Below are positions 6,366-6,935 of a stretch of 6,935 nt of DNA, in pieces (within the stretch, counting starts at the first letter, position 1; each line of letters starts with the position of its first letter). A program made the translations under genes and the position numbers. The stretch comes from an uncultured Senegalimassilia sp. (lineage in GTDB: Bacteria > Actinomycetota > Coriobacteriia > Coriobacteriales > Eggerthellaceae). The notes beneath the pieces were generated by a model. That model was not told the DNA's origin, searched no databases, and was given only the letters and a program-made list of their open reading frames with translations. The stretch lies in NCBI GenBank assembly GCA_937925385.1, contig CALEWN010000352.1:1-6935 (forward strand). Reading direction: 5' to 3'.

Positions 6366-6935
6366 ATGGAGGCAAAAGTCGAAACGCTACGCAACCAGCG
6401 GCGAAAAAAGTTCATGACGAGGGGCATCACCTTTGCCGTGGCATCAGGCATCTGCTACGGCTTATACACAGGCTTTCTCACCTTGGCGGAAACCCAAGGA
6501 GTATGGGGCGACTGGTTCGCGGGCACCGAATGGGGCAACGGCAATGCGGCGCTGAACGCATTCACCATCACGTTCACCCTTGCCGCCTTGGCAGCAGGCC
6601 TTAACGACCTGTTCAGCGGCATATGGTCGATCGCGGTTTGCGCGAAGAACCGGCAGCTTGGCGATTTCTGGAAAACCCTTAAAACCAAGCCGGGCCGCGT
6701 GATGATGCTCTGCGCGATAATCGGAGGACCCTTCGCGACAATCTGCTATGTGATCGGCCTCAACTCGGCGACGGCTTCGGGAAACCCTGGAGTAATCGTT
6801 CCCATAGCGGCTTTGAACTGCGCCATCGGCGCGATTCTCGGACGTATCCTCTTTAAGCAAAGGCTCTGTCACAATATTAAGTTGATTTTCAGAGCATACG
6901 AATTACTTCACATCGATATACACTTATTTTTGTCA
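6366..6935 (+). CDS. licB: LicB-like choline permease of the DMT/EamA superfamily, partial at the right edge and possibly interrupted
   Basis: The first 190 codons are visible. A positively charged cytoplasmic N-terminus (RNQRRKKFMTR) precedes four likely membrane segments at about residues 20-42, 63-92, 112-134 and 141-163. Small-residue-rich stretches such as VASGICYGLYTGF, CAIIGGPFATICYVIGLNSA and AALNCAIGAILGR are typical of drug/metabolite (DMT/EamA) transporters, which normally have about ten helices in about 300 residues. Position directly after a LicC-LicA fusion suggests the LicB role of choline uptake across the cytoplasmic membrane. After ILFKQRL (to residue 167) the expected next turn and helix are missing. 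Instead the frame reads through AT-rich sequence encoding CHNIKLIFRAYELL, with no stop before the edge. The gene may therefore be interrupted near 6862. Transport of ethanolamine or an unrelated metabolite cannot be excluded. Confidence 0.78.
   Translation, partial: MEAKVETLRNQRRKKFMTRGITFAVASGICYGLYTGFLTLAETQGVWGDWFAGTEWGNGNAALNAFTITFTLAALAAGLNDLFSGIWSIAVCAKNRQLGDFWKTLKTKPGRVMMLCAIIGGPFATICYVIGLNSATASGNPGVIVPIAALNCAIGAILGRILFKQRLCHNIKLIFRAYELLHIDIHLFLS
6862..6935. mobile_element. Possible left end of an insertion sequence inside the permease gene
   Basis: From GGCTCTGTCACAA onward base composition drops abruptly to AT-rich and codon use differs from the rest of the window, while homology to a DMT permease appears to stop. 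GCTCTG (6863-6868) and CAGAGC (6890-6895) form a short inverted repeat, as often seen at transposon ends. The GGCTCTGT-like opening resembles terminal repeats of several bacterial IS families, but I cannot assign one. No transposase or second end is visible. Confidence 0.35.

Noticed and set aside
6462..6872. Minus-strand ORF of 136 codons opposite the permease gene
   Set aside because: The plus strand has a strong Shine-Dalgarno and clear membrane segments in the same place. The minus frame is hydrophilic with no recognised motif.
1..6935. CRISPR array, tRNA, rRNA or phage genes
   Set aside because: I saw no regularly spaced direct repeats, no tRNA cloverleaf, no rRNA-like conserved segments and no phage structural or integrase motifs on reading both strands.

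Overview
The window is a compact lic-type (choline/phosphocholine) gene cluster from a bacterium of moderately high GC content. Codon choice, Shine-Dalgarno sites and the architecture of the fused enzymes would fit an anaerobic gut actinobacterium of the Coriobacteriia/Eggerthellaceae type. That placement is a guess from style, because no rRNA or housekeeping marker is present.

There are two divergent transcription units separated by about 200 bases (4360-4561). The leftward unit, read from 4359 down to the left edge, has three genes. First is a three-domain protein with a winged-helix (wHTH), a LicC-like nucleotidyltransferase and a LicA-like choline kinase (4359-2530). Two bases later comes a stand-alone LicC-like nucleotidyltransferase with a degenerate N-terminal remnant (2527-1667). 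Last is a second LicC-LicA fusion (1577 to the edge), which lacks most of the wHTH, has an altered nucleotide-binding loop and runs off the window. The rightward unit has a third wHTH-LicC-LicA fusion (4562-6328), then a LicB-like DMT/EamA-family permease (6366 to the edge). The permease reading frame changes character sharply near 6862, as if a mobile element had inserted there.

Read together, the genes supply most of a CDP-choline pathway. The permease would import choline or a related amino-alcohol, the LicA domains would phosphorylate it, and the LicC domains would activate it with CTP. The product would be used by a LicD-type phosphocholine transferase to decorate a surface polymer, but no licD is visible here. 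Substrates are inferred from family membership and context.

The most unusual features are the four LicC domains (three fused to LicA) in under 7 kb, the DNA-binding domain fused to these metabolic enzymes in graded states of decay, and inverted repeats that overlap the ribosome binding sites of both divergent leaders. No tRNA, rRNA or CRISPR array was seen. No stretch longer than about 200 bases lacks a gene.
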